Origin: Amycolatopsis orientalis DSM 43388
Lineage (GTDB): Bacteria > Actinomycetota > Actinomycetes > Mycobacteriales > Pseudonocardiaceae
Direction: 5' to 3'
Assembly (NCBI RefSeq): GCF_000411975.1
Contig: NZ_ASXG01000095.1
Coordinates: forward strand, 1-33,360
DNA: 33,360 nt
Shown: one piece after another, positions 16,939 to 24,083 of the stretch
How the letters are laid out: each line of letters starts with the position of its first letter
Position numbering within the stretch: position 1 is the first letter of the stretch
The notes under the pieces: model-generated
Databases searched by the model: none
Seen by the model: only the letters and a program-made list of their open reading frames with translations
Told to the model about the DNA's origin: nothing
Made by a program: the position numbers and the translations under genes

Positions 16939-17203
16939 TCTTCGACACGAGGTCGGTGACCATGTCGACGGCGACCTTGAAGCTCGACATGTCGATCACC
17001 TGGTCAGTGTCGAATTCGATGTCGAACTCGTCCTCGATCGCGGCGACGAGCGCCATGTGGCCGACCGAGTCCCACGCCTCGATGTCGCGGTACTTGAGGT
17101 TCTCGACATCCACGTCCCCGTCGAGGTCCAGCGCCTCGACGAAGACCTCGCGCAGCTTCGGGGCGACATCCGGCCTCGCGGCCTGAGCGTCAGACACAGT
17201 CAT
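16931..17203 (-). CDS. acyl carrier protein
   Basis: 90-residue acidic carrier protein. Ser46 in WDSVGHM (44-50) is the phosphopantetheine attachment site, followed by the usual helix III, EDEFDIEFDTDQVIDM. AAAGGAAC just upstream supports the ATG at 17203. It lies 13 bases after the LpxA-like stop and overlaps the SDR gene. An operon-specific ACP next to an ACP-dependent acyltransferase and an acyl ligase suggests it carries the acyl group of this pathway rather than serving bulk fatty acid synthesis (inference). Confidence 0.93.
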   Translation of the reverse strand: MTVSDAQAARPDVAPKLREVFVEALDLDGDVDVENLKYRDIEAWDSVGHMALVAAIEDEFDIEFDTDQVIDMSSFKVAVDMVTDLVSKND

Positions 17204-17216
17204 CGTTCCTTTGCAC

Positions 17217-17948
17217 TTAGTGTTCTTCGCGCGGGCGTGCGTCCCACGCCCTCACCAAGGTAGAGAGGTCTTCGGGCAGGCCGTCGGCCGGGAGGTCGCC
17301 TTTGCCCTTGACCCACGGGCCGAGCGCCTCGACGGCCGCCTCGTCCAGGCCGCGGCGCGACAAGCCCACCGTGTTGACGCCGGTGACCCGGGCCGGGTTG
17401 CCGACCGTGATGGTGAACGCGCCCACCTCGCGACGGACCGCCGAGCCCATCCCGACCATCGCGCCGGGTCCGATGCTGCCGCCCTGGTGCACGACCGTGC
17501 CCATGCCGAGGTTCGCGAACGGCCAGACGTGCGTGTGGCCGCCGAGCATGACGTTGCAGGCGAGGGTGACCTGGTCGTCGACCAGCACGTCGTGCCCGAT
17601 GTGGCTGCCGCGCAGCACGTAGCAATCGTCGCCGAGCGTCGTGGCACGCCAGGTGCCCTGCTGGATGCTGGTGTACTCGCGGATCCGGTTGCGGCTGCCG
17701 ATGACGACGCCGTGCCCGTCCTGAGCCGGATCGCCGGTCGGCGCGCCCTCCCAGGCGGCCGGATGCGGACGCCCGCGGTCCTCGCCAGGCGTGCCGATGG
17801 TCACGTGCGGGCCGATCCAGTTCCCGTCGCCGATGCGGGCCGGGCCGACGATGACCGCGTACGGGCCGATGATGTTGCCTTCGCCCAGCTCGACGCCTTC
17901 GCCGACGACTGCTGTGGGATGGATCCGGTTGGGTGCCGCAGGTGACAC
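17217..17948 (-). CDS. LpxA-like acyl-ACP:UDP-amino-sugar acyltransferase
   Basis: 243-residue left-handed beta-helix protein resembling LpxA in detail, not just a generic hexapeptide protein. It has NRIREYTSIQQGT (87-99), SHIGHD (115-120) with His119 matching the catalytic His of AHD in LpxA, NVMLGGH, and the C-terminal GNPARVTGVNTVGLSRRG that parallels GNHATPFGVNIEGLKRRG. LpxA acylates UDP-GlcNAc (O) or UDP-GlcNAc3N (N) from hydroxyacyl-ACP. A Gram-positive host with no lipid A makes this notable; with GnnA/GnnB-like genes divergent, N-acylation of a 3-amino sugar is the likely reaction. GTG 17948 is the start; its ribosome site is weak. First gene of the operon. Confidence 0.87.
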   Translation of the reverse strand: MSPAAPNRIHPTAVVGEGVELGEGNIIGPYAVIVGPARIGDGNWIGPHVTIGTPGEDRGRPHPAAWEGAPTGDPAQDGHGVVIGSRNRIREYTSIQQGTWRATTLGDDCYVLRGSHIGHDVLVDDQVTLACNVMLGGHTHVWPFANLGMGTVVHQGGSIGPGAMVGMGSAVRREVGAFTITVGNPARVTGVNTVGLSRRGLDEAAVEALGPWVKGKGDLPADGLPEDLSTLVRAWDARPREEH

Positions 17949-18138
17949 AGTCGGTGATCCGTTCTTCGCTTCCGGCCGGGACGGCCTGGGGTCGAGGGCT
18001 GACGGCGGCGCCCGGTAACGTGTGGCCCGCGTGCACGCAGTGCGTCCGGGCGCGGCACCGGCGGCTTTCCGGCCTCGCGGCCGGGGCGCCTAGCACTGTA
18101 CCGGACGCATCGATTTCCCCAGCCGAGAGAGACTGCCG
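17949..18138. promoter_or_regulatory. divergent control region between LpxA operon and aminotransferase
   Basis: The 190 bases separate the minus-strand lpxA operon from the plus-strand gnnB-like gene and must hold both promoters if the genes are not read from further away. I see a possible -10, TAACGT (18016-18021), a short hairpin CCGGCC-TCGC-GGCCGG (18069-18084) and GAGAGA before the aminotransferase ATG. No clear -35 boxes or operator repeats. Shared control of both arms is inferred from the arrangement. Confidence 0.4.
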
Positions 18139-19245
18139 ATGATCCCCATTACCGTGGTCGACGTCCGAGACGCGGAGGACCTGGTCGTCGAGGTGCTGCG
18201 ATCCGGCGCCATCGCTCAGGGGCCGATGGTCAAGCGCTTCGAGGAGGCGTTCGCGCATGTCGCGGGCACGAAGCACGCCATCGCCGTGAACAACGGGACG
18301 ACCGCGCTCGTCGCGTCGCTGCAGGCGCTGGACCTCCAGCCGGGGGACGAGGTGGTGACCTCGCCGTTCACCTTCGTCGCGACGCTGAACGCGATCCTCG
18401 AGGCGGGCGCGACCGTGCGGTTCGCCGACATCCGGCGCGACGACTTCGCGATCGACCCGGACGCCGTCGCGGCCGCGGTCACCGACCGCACCAAGGTGCT
18501 GATGCCGGTGCACCTCTACGGCCAGACCGCGGACATGGGCAAGCTCGCGCCGCTCGCCGCCGAGCACGGGCTGCGGATCATCGAGGACTCCGCGCAGGCC
18601 GTCGGCGCGTCGTTCGAGGGCAAGCAGGCCGGTTCGTACGGCATCGGCTGCTTCTCGCTGTACGCGACCAAGAACGTGACCACCGCCGAGGGCGGCGTGA
18701 TCACCACGGACGACGACGCGCTGGCCGACAAGCTGCGGATCATGCGGAACCAGGGCATGAAAGCCCGCTACCAGTACGAGATGGCCGGTCACAACTACCG
18801 GATGACCGACCTGCACGCCGCGGTCGGCATTCCGCAGCTGGAGAAGCTCGACCAGCTCACCGCGGCTCGCCAGGCCAACGCGAAACGGCTGTCCGAAGGC
18901 CTCGCCGGCACGCCGGGGCTCGAGGTGCCGCAGGTGCTGCCCGGCCGCGAACACGTGTGGCACCAGTACACCGTGCTGGTCGGCCCGCACGCGATGCTCT
19001 CGCGCGAGGAGTTCGCCGCCGCGCTGACCGAAAAGGGCATCGGCAACGGGATCTACTACCCGAAGATCGTCTTCGACTACGACTGCTACCGCGGGCACCC
19101 GCTGATCCCGGACGCCCGCGTCGAGGACTTCCCGGTCGCGTCCGCCGTTGCCGCGCAGGCGCTTTCGCTGCCGGTGCACCCGCATCTGACCGAGTCCCAG
19201 CTGGACCAGATCATCGAGACCGTTCGCGAGGTACTTGGCGCATGA
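18139..19245 (+). CDS. GnnB-like DegT/DnrJ/EryC1 aminotransferase
   Basis: 368-residue PLP-dependent nucleotide-sugar aminotransferase. The Schiff-base lysine is Lys178 in SLYATKNVTTAEGG; HLYGQ and IIEDSAQAVGA are typical fold-I motifs. Followed by a Gfo/Idh dehydrogenase and facing an LpxA-like gene, it matches GnnB, which aminates UDP-3-oxo-GlcNAc to UDP-GlcNAc3N with glutamate. An alternative is WbpE/WlbC, which acts on the uronic acid analogue, but no UDP-GlcNAc 6-dehydrogenase is in this window. ATG 18139 is preceded by GAGAGA. The stop overlaps the dehydrogenase start by ATGA. Confidence 0.88.
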   Translation: MIPITVVDVRDAEDLVVEVLRSGAIAQGPMVKRFEEAFAHVAGTKHAIAVNNGTTALVASLQALDLQPGDEVVTSPFTFVATLNAILEAGATVRFADIRRDDFAIDPDAVAAAVTDRTKVLMPVHLYGQTADMGKLAPLAAEHGLRIIEDSAQAVGASFEGKQAGSYGIGCFSLYATKNVTTAEGGVITTDDDALADKLRIMRNQGMKARYQYEMAGHNYRMTDLHAAVGIPQLEKLDQLTAARQANAKRLSEGLAGTPGLEVPQVLPGREHVWHQYTVLVGPHAMLSREEFAAALTEKGIGNGIYYPKIVFDYDCYRGHPLIPDARVEDFPVASAVAAQALSLPVHPHLTESQLDQIIETVREVLGA

Positions 19246-20195
19246 CGCACCGCATCGCACTCGTCGGCACCGGCAACATGGGCTCGCTGCACGCGCGGGT
19301 CCTGTCGCAGAACGACCGGGTGGACCTGGCCCGCGTGATCGATCCGCGCGAGGAAGCCGGGCGCGCGGTCGCCGAACGCTACGAAACCGAGTGGACGCCG
19401 GAAATCGGCTCGCTGTCCGATGTGGATGCGGTGGTGCTCGCCTCGGCTACCGAGGTGCATTACGAGCTGGCGCAGGAGATTCTCGGCCAGGGCAAGCCGA
19501 TGCTGGTCGAGAAGCCGGTGTGCAACAGCCTCGAGTTCTCGCAGGAAATCGTTGCCCTGTCAGCGAAAAAGGACGTCCCGCTGATGTGCGGGCTCCTGGA
19601 GCGCTACAACCCGGCCGTGATGACCGCGCGGGCGCTGGTGAACGAACCGGTGCACCTGATGGCGCGCCGGCACGGCCCGTACGCGCCGCGGATCAAGACC
19701 GGGGTCGCGTGGGACCTGCTGGTGCACGACGTCGACCTGGCGATCCAGTTCTTCGGCGGAGCCACGCCGGGCCGGGTGACCTCCAGCGCGGGCTACTTCC
19801 ACCCGCAGTCGGTCGCCGGGGCCGAGGACACCATCGAAACGGTGCTCTCGTTCCCCACCGGGCTCGCCACGGTGTCGGCTTCGCGGCTGGCGCAGCGCAA
19901 GGTCCGGTCGCTGATGGTGTCCGAACTGGACCGGATGGTCGAGATCGACCTGCTGCGCCGCGATGTGACGATCTACCGGCACGTCTCGCACGATTCGGTC
20001 ACGCCGGACGGTCTCGGCTACCGGCAGCAGACCGTGATCGAGATCCCGGAGCTGGTCACCGCGCGCGAACCGCTGGCAACCCAGCTCGACCGGTTCGTCG
20101 ACCTGCTGGAGGGCAAGGTCGACGCGGACGTCGAGCGGGCGCTGATCCTGCCGTCGCACGAGGTCGTGGCGCAGGTGCTGGCCGAGGCCGCCTGA
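19242..20195 (+). CDS. GnnA-like Gfo/Idh/MocA dehydrogenase
   Basis: 317 residues: N-terminal Rossmann fold with VGTGNMG (8-14), EKPV (90-93) and WDLLVHD (157-163), where Asp158 and His162 occupy the catalytic pair position. Such enzymes oxidise the sugar C3 hydroxyl with NAD+. Coupled by ATGA to the aminotransferase, the pair matches GnnA-GnnB, which supply UDP-GlcNAc3N to LpxA in Acidithiobacillus and Leptospira (established knowledge). Substrate assignment here rests on context; an inositol or other sugar substrate cannot be excluded. It ends one base from the convergent membrane-protein gene with no terminator visible. Confidence 0.87.
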   Translation: MTHRIALVGTGNMGSLHARVLSQNDRVDLARVIDPREEAGRAVAERYETEWTPEIGSLSDVDAVVLASATEVHYELAQEILGQGKPMLVEKPVCNSLEFSQEIVALSAKKDVPLMCGLLERYNPAVMTARALVNEPVHLMARRHGPYAPRIKTGVAWDLLVHDVDLAIQFFGGATPGRVTSSAGYFHPQSVAGAEDTIETVLSFPTGLATVSASRLAQRKVRSLMVSELDRMVEIDLLRRDVTIYRHVSHDSVTPDGLGYRQQTVIEIPELVTAREPLATQLDRFVDLLEGKVDADVERALILPSHEVVAQVLAEAA

Positions 20196-20196
20196 G

Positions 20197-20934
20197 TCAT
20201 CCGGTGAGGCGCTTGCCGTCCGCGGAGTAGGCGACCAGCGGGGTCGCGCGCTCGGCGGACGGCACCTCGTCCTGGTCGAACCAGAACACGACCACGTCGG
20301 GATCCTCGCTCCAGCGCGCCGTGTGCGCCGGGACCGTGCGACCGTCCACTGTGGTCTCGATGCGGGCGGCCGGTCCGCTGAAGTAGCCGTATACCGGGAC
20401 CCAGACGTCGGACACGGTGGTGCCGCCCGAGGTGGCGTGGAAGCCGAACGAGCGGTCCTGGCCTTCGGATTCGTTGGCGAGGTAGAGCGGACGCAGGTTG
20501 CCGTCCGGCTCGGACAGGCTGGCCATCACTCCGAATTGGACAGTCGGCAGGTTTTCCGGATCGTCGATTTCCGTCGCGTAGAAGACAAGTTCGCCGCCGT
20601 CGGCGTAGGTGCCGGTGGAAATCACCTCGCCGAGCGGCTTCGGCTCAGCCGTCGTCGAGGCTGGGGCCGGAATAGTCGAAGAAACGCTCGTCACCACTGG
20701 GCTTGGGGACGCCGCCGCGTGCACCTGTTCGGGCGCACCGCCCGGCGCGCGCAACCAAACCGCGCCGAACACCACCGCGACCACCGCCACCGCCGCGCCC
20801 GAGGACGCCAGAAACCTCCGCCGACGCCGAATCCGCCCGCCTTCCCGGAAAATACGGTCGAGATCGGGCTCCGCGAACGGCTCCGCGGGTGCTTCCTGAA
20901 GCGCGGCGCGCAACCGCTCGAGTTCATCAGTCAC
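20197..20934 (-). CDS. single-pass membrane protein, partner of the sigma factor gene
   Basis: 245 residues: cytoplasmic N-terminus of about 40 residues ending in a basic RIRRRRR, one membrane helix (about 42-61), a Ser/Thr/Pro-rich linker and an extracytoplasmic domain of about 150 residues with no motif I recognise. The topology is that of an anti-sigma or sensor protein, but there is no zinc-binding HxxxCxxC motif. Its ATG overlaps the sigma factor stop by ATGA, so the two are co-translated. I cannot assign a family; regulation of the sigma factor is inferred from pairing. Confidence 0.72.
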   Translation of the reverse strand: MTDELERLRAALQEAPAEPFAEPDLDRIFREGGRIRRRRRFLASSGAAVAVVAVVFGAVWLRAPGGAPEQVHAAASPSPVVTSVSSTIPAPASTTAEPKPLGEVISTGTYADGGELVFYATEIDDPENLPTVQFGVMASLSEPDGNLRPLYLANESEGQDRSFGFHATSGGTTVSDVWVPVYGYFSGPAARIETTVDGRTVPAHTARWSEDPDVVVFWFDQDEVPSAERATPLVAYSADGKRLTG

Positions 20935-21428
20935 GCGCTCACCTCCCCGACCAGCGCGTCGCCGTCAACACGCAACTTCGCCAGCGCGCGGGAATTGGTG
21001 CTCTTGACCGTGCCGACCGACACGCCTAATTCTTCGGCGACTTGGTGTTCCGGCAAATCGAAGAAATGCCGGAGCACCACTACGGCCCGTTCCTTCGCGG
21101 TGAGCCGGGACAACGCGCCGGAAAGCCATTCCCGATCGGTGACCGCATGCGAGATATCGGGCACCTTCGCCGGTTCCGGCATCTCGTCGGTGGCGTATTC
21201 GCGAATCGGGCGTCGCCAGGTGTCGATGACGTGATTGGCGAGCACGCGCCGGGCGTAGGCGTAGGGATTCTTGCGCCGCACCCGGGGCCAGGCGGCGTAC
21301 GTGCGGGTGAAGGCGGTCTGCGCGGCGTCCTCGGCTTGGTGGCGATCGCCGGTGAGCAGGTAGGCGGCGTGGGTGAGGCGGGCGGAACAGGACCGCACGA
21401 AGTCGGCGAACTCGTCGTCCCCGCGCAC
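20931..21428 (-). CDS. SigE-family ECF-type RNA polymerase sigma factor
   Basis: 165 residues with region 2 (about 12-75, including YLLTGDRHQAEDAAQTAFTRTYAAW) and region 4 (about 105-155, with helix-turn-helix VAEELGVSVGTVKSTNSRALAKLR). This is the short actinobacterial SigE-family type. GTG 21428 is preceded by a GGGGTGGGA purine run. Leu134 is encoded by TTA (21027-21029), a rare codon that in Streptomyces makes translation depend on the bldA tRNA. Targets are unknown; ATGA overlap with the membrane protein points to signal-dependent control. Confidence 0.9.
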   Translation of the reverse strand: MRGDDEFADFVRSCSARLTHAAYLLTGDRHQAEDAAQTAFTRTYAAWPRVRRKNPYAYARRVLANHVIDTWRRPIREYATDEMPEPAKVPDISHAVTDREWLSGALSRLTAKERAVVVLRHFFDLPEHQVAEELGVSVGTVKSTNSRALAKLRVDGDALVGEVSA

Positions 21429-21464
21429 TGTCCCACCCCTGTTCCCCGATTGCCTGTGCTGTCC

Positions 21465-21493
21465 AGGTTACGGGGATGGGAGACGTGCGTCGA
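21465..21493 (-). promoter_or_regulatory. candidate promoter of the sigma factor operon
   Basis: On the minus strand TCGACG (21488-21493) is followed after 17 bases by TAACCT (21465-21470), a reasonable sigma-70-type pair, with the GTG about 36 bases downstream. Judged by eye only. Confidence 0.35.
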
Positions 21494-21554
21494 CGTAATG
21501 GCTGGTCAGTCTTGTCTCAATGGCGACGCATGGTGTTCGGGGAAATGCTGGGCG

Positions 21555-22127
21555 TCAGCGTTGGGCCCGCGGGTCGATCAACGAGTTCAGATCGAACTTC
21601 ACCGGCACGCCCGCGACCTCCAGCTCGACGGAACCGGAATACTCGCCGAAATTCTCGTAATCGCCGTCGATCAGCCGGTACGCGATCATGCTGACCGGCG
21701 GATCCAGATCGACAATCCAGTACTGCTCGATCCCGGCATCGGCGTACTCGAACAGCTTCGCGCCCTCGTCGACGTGCTTCGTGCCCGGGGAGAGCACTTC
21801 GATCACCAGCGCGGCATCCGCCGCCGCGATCCGCGCCGGATTTGCCTCCGCGACCTCAGCCGAGGTCACGACGACGTCGGGGACACGGATGGTCAGCGGG
21901 GTCTCGCACAGGAGCAGCTCCGCCTCGGCACCGGCGCTCATCTCTGGGCACAGCTGTTCGTCGAGGAGAAACGCCAACCGCGTCACGGACCGCAGGTGGA
22001 ACCACATCGGACGCGGCGACACGGACGGGACCCCTTCGACAACTTCGATCCGGACCTTCGGGTTCTCCGGAAGGTTCGCCCAGTCGTCAAGGGTCAGGAG
22101 GTGGTGAGGCCACTCAAGGACACTCAT
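21555..22127 (-). CDS. Uma2-family (DUF820) putative nuclease
   Basis: 190 residues. The Uma2 pattern is clear: N-terminal EVVEG, then RVPDVVV (Asp84), ALVIEVLSP (Glu110), Lys124 in EGAKLFEY and YWIVD. The spacing is that of a PD-(D/E)xK nuclease core. Such genes are abundant in actinomycetes and cyanobacteria; the biological role is unknown. ATG 22127 has an excellent AAGGAGA. It stands alone between the sigma operon and the second sugar operon, with no link to either that I can see. Confidence 0.88.
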   Translation of the reverse strand: MSVLEWPHHLLTLDDWANLPENPKVRIEVVEGVPSVSPRPMWFHLRSVTRLAFLLDEQLCPEMSAGAEAELLLCETPLTIRVPDVVVTSAEVAEANPARIAAADAALVIEVLSPGTKHVDEGAKLFEYADAGIEQYWIVDLDPPVSMIAYRLIDGDYENFGEYSGSVELEVAGVPVKFDLNSLIDPRAQR

Positions 22128-22211
22128 GACTTCTCCTTCACCGACAGTGACTGAGAGCAGTGTCCCATGTTACCCGGAGCATCCGCCAGCGCGTGACGCA
22201 CCGTGTCCGAA

Positions 22212-22829
22212 TCACTTCCCGCTGAAGTCGCCGGACGGGGAGCCCCAGCCGGACGGATCGTCCGACAGGGCGCGGCGGCGGGCGTTTTCCTCGCGGACCC
22301 GCTTCACCTCTGACTGGATGTACTCCTCGTCGTAGCGCTGGAACACCCGCGCCGGGTTGCCCGCGACCAGCGAACGTTCCGGGACGTCCTTCGCGACCAC
22401 CGAGTTCGGCTGCACCGTCGCGAAGTCGCCGATCGTGACGCCCGGCATGATCACCACCAGGCCGCCGATGAAACAGCCCTTGCCGATTTTCACCGGCTTG
22501 CGTTCGATCAGGTCGCTGCCGGAATGGTTTTCCAGCGCCATGTTCGCGAGCCAGCTCGAATGCGTGAACACGAGCGTGTTGAGCCCGATGCTGGTGTGCT
22601 CGCCGATTTCCAGCCCGCCGCTGGCGTCGAGGGTCGCGCCCTCGCCGACCCAGCAGTGCTCGCCCATGGTGAGGTTGTCCGGGCTGACGATCTTGACCCG
22701 CTCCCGCACGCGGCACGATTCCGGCAGGCCGTAGAACTTGGCCCGCTCGGCATCGTTCATGTACTGCGCGACGAGGTCGTTCAGGATCATCGGGCGCAGC
22801 CGGTTGCTGCGCTCGTCGTCGAAGAACAT
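22212..22829 (-). CDS. hexapeptide-repeat acyltransferase (WbbJ type)
   Basis: 205 residues with a left-handed beta-helix core: GEHCWVGEGATLDASGG, IGEHTSIGLNTLVFTHS, IGKGCFIGGLVVIMPGVTIG and the closing VPERSLVAGNPARVF. The His in FTHSS is the likely catalytic base. Such enzymes O- or N-acetylate sugars in surface glycans. The ATG at 22829 overlaps the GT4 stop by one base (TGATG), so it is coupled to the glycosyltransferase. Last gene of the four-gene sugar operon. The acceptor could be the amino sugar made by the aminotransferase at the head of the operon. Confidence 0.85.
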   Translation of the reverse strand: MFFDDERSNRLRPMILNDLVAQYMNDAERAKFYGLPESCRVRERVKIVSPDNLTMGEHCWVGEGATLDASGGLEIGEHTSIGLNTLVFTHSSWLANMALENHSGSDLIERKPVKIGKGCFIGGLVVIMPGVTIGDFATVQPNSVVAKDVPERSLVAGNPARVFQRYDEEYIQSEVKRVREENARRRALSDDPSGWGSPSGDFSGK

Positions 22830-24046
22830 CAGTTGTCCGCCACCAGTTTCGTGAGCACCCGCAGGTGTTCTTCGGCCACCACGTCCAGTCCGAAGTTGTC
22901 CCGGACCATCGCGGCTTCCCGTTCGGCGATCCGCGCGCGTTCCTTCGGATCGTCCAAAAGGGACAGTACGGTGTTCGCGACCGCCTCGGAGTCGTTCGGC
23001 CGCACCAGCAGGATGTTCTCGCCGTTGTGCAGTTCGATGCCGGGGTAGTTGTCCTCGGTGACCGACGCGATGGTCGCGGTGCCGGACAGCATCGCCTCCA
23101 GCGACGCGGTGCCGCAGCCGCCGTTGAGGTCGTGCGTGACGATGTCCGCGGCCGCGAAGTACGCCGGCACGTCCGCCTTCGGCACCGCGCCGGTGACGAT
23201 CAGCGCGTGCGCGACGCCCAGTTCCTTGGCCCGCTGCTGGAACGCGTCGTGATACACCCGGCCGACGATCACCACGCGCAGCCCGGGGTGCCGCTCCAGG
23301 ATCGCCGGCAGCGCCTCGATCAGCGGCAGCCGGTTGCGCAGCGGGATCACGTGCCCGAGCGACACGATCAGCGGCGCGTCCCCGATTTCCAGTTCCGCGC
23401 GCACGTCCTTGGTCACCGGCTTGGCGAAATGCCCGGTGTCCACCGCGATCGGGAAGTACTCGGAGTTGTCGTCGCTCGTGCCGTAACGCTCGACGCAGTA
23501 GTCCACGCCGAGCTTGTCGAGAATGACGAAGCGCGGGCGCAGGTACTTCAGCACCGGGTTGACCAGCATCGCGTCAAGCGCCCGGAACACCCCGCCGTAC
23601 ATCTTGTTCTCGCTGATCAGCAGCGTGTGGATGGTCAGCAGGATGGGCAGCTTGCGCCGGCGCGCGTAGACGCCGACCATCCAGGACAGGTCGAAGAACT
23701 GCCCGTGCAGATGGACCGCGTCCGGCTTGAACTCGTTCAGCAGCTTCCACAGCCGCCGCCAGTTGCCCGGCCGCATCGACGCGAACGTCATGTCGAAGTC
23801 GATCGACAGGCCGAGCTGCGGCATTTTCACCGCGGGCAGGCGCACGACGCGGTATCCGTCGCGCTCCTCCTCCGCCGGCGCGTCACCGTAGGCCGCGGTG
23901 ATCGCCAGCACTTCGTTCCCGGCGGCCGCGTACTCGGCGGCCAGCGAGGCCGACATGTGTGCGCTTCCGCCCACGCGCGGCGGGAAGAAGTTGTTCACCA
24001 CCACGATCCGCATGGGTTTTCCTTCGGCCGGGCCCGCAGTGCTCAT
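22829..24046 (-). CDS. GT4-family glycosyltransferase
   Basis: 405 residues, GT-B fold. The N-terminal VVVNNFFPPRVGGSAHM is the typical GT4 opening, IVSLGHVIPLRNRLPLIEALP starts the donor-binding half, and GCGTASLEAMLSGT near residue 315 is the E-x-EAM-type donor site. It transfers a sugar from an NDP donor to a lipid-linked or glycan acceptor, retaining configuration; the specific sugar cannot be read. I chose ATG 24046 for its GAGGGG (24054-24059); an in-frame start further upstream would run into the epimerase gene. Confidence 0.9.
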   Translation of the reverse strand: MSTAGPAEGKPMRIVVVNNFFPPRVGGSAHMSASLAAEYAAAGNEVLAITAAYGDAPAEEERDGYRVVRLPAVKMPQLGLSIDFDMTFASMRPGNWRRLWKLLNEFKPDAVHLHGQFFDLSWMVGVYARRRKLPILLTIHTLLISENKMYGGVFRALDAMLVNPVLKYLRPRFVILDKLGVDYCVERYGTSDDNSEYFPIAVDTGHFAKPVTKDVRAELEIGDAPLIVSLGHVIPLRNRLPLIEALPAILERHPGLRVVIVGRVYHDAFQQRAKELGVAHALIVTGAVPKADVPAYFAAADIVTHDLNGGCGTASLEAMLSGTATIASVTEDNYPGIELHNGENILLVRPNDSEAVANTVLSLLDDPKERARIAEREAAMVRDNFGLDVVAEEHLRVLTKLVADN

Positions 24047-24083
24047 TACGCATTCCCCTCGGAAAACGCGCCGACGGACAGGC

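Noticed and set aside
17217..17948. Classical lipid A biosynthesis
   Set aside because: No lpxC, lpxD, lpxB or lpxK in the window, and the arabinogalactan genes indicate a Gram-positive envelope.
17200..19260. Long minus-strand open frame covering the GnnB-like gene
   Set aside because: Antisense to a clear aminotransferase gene and out of frame with the LpxA-like gene; composition is that of a shadow.
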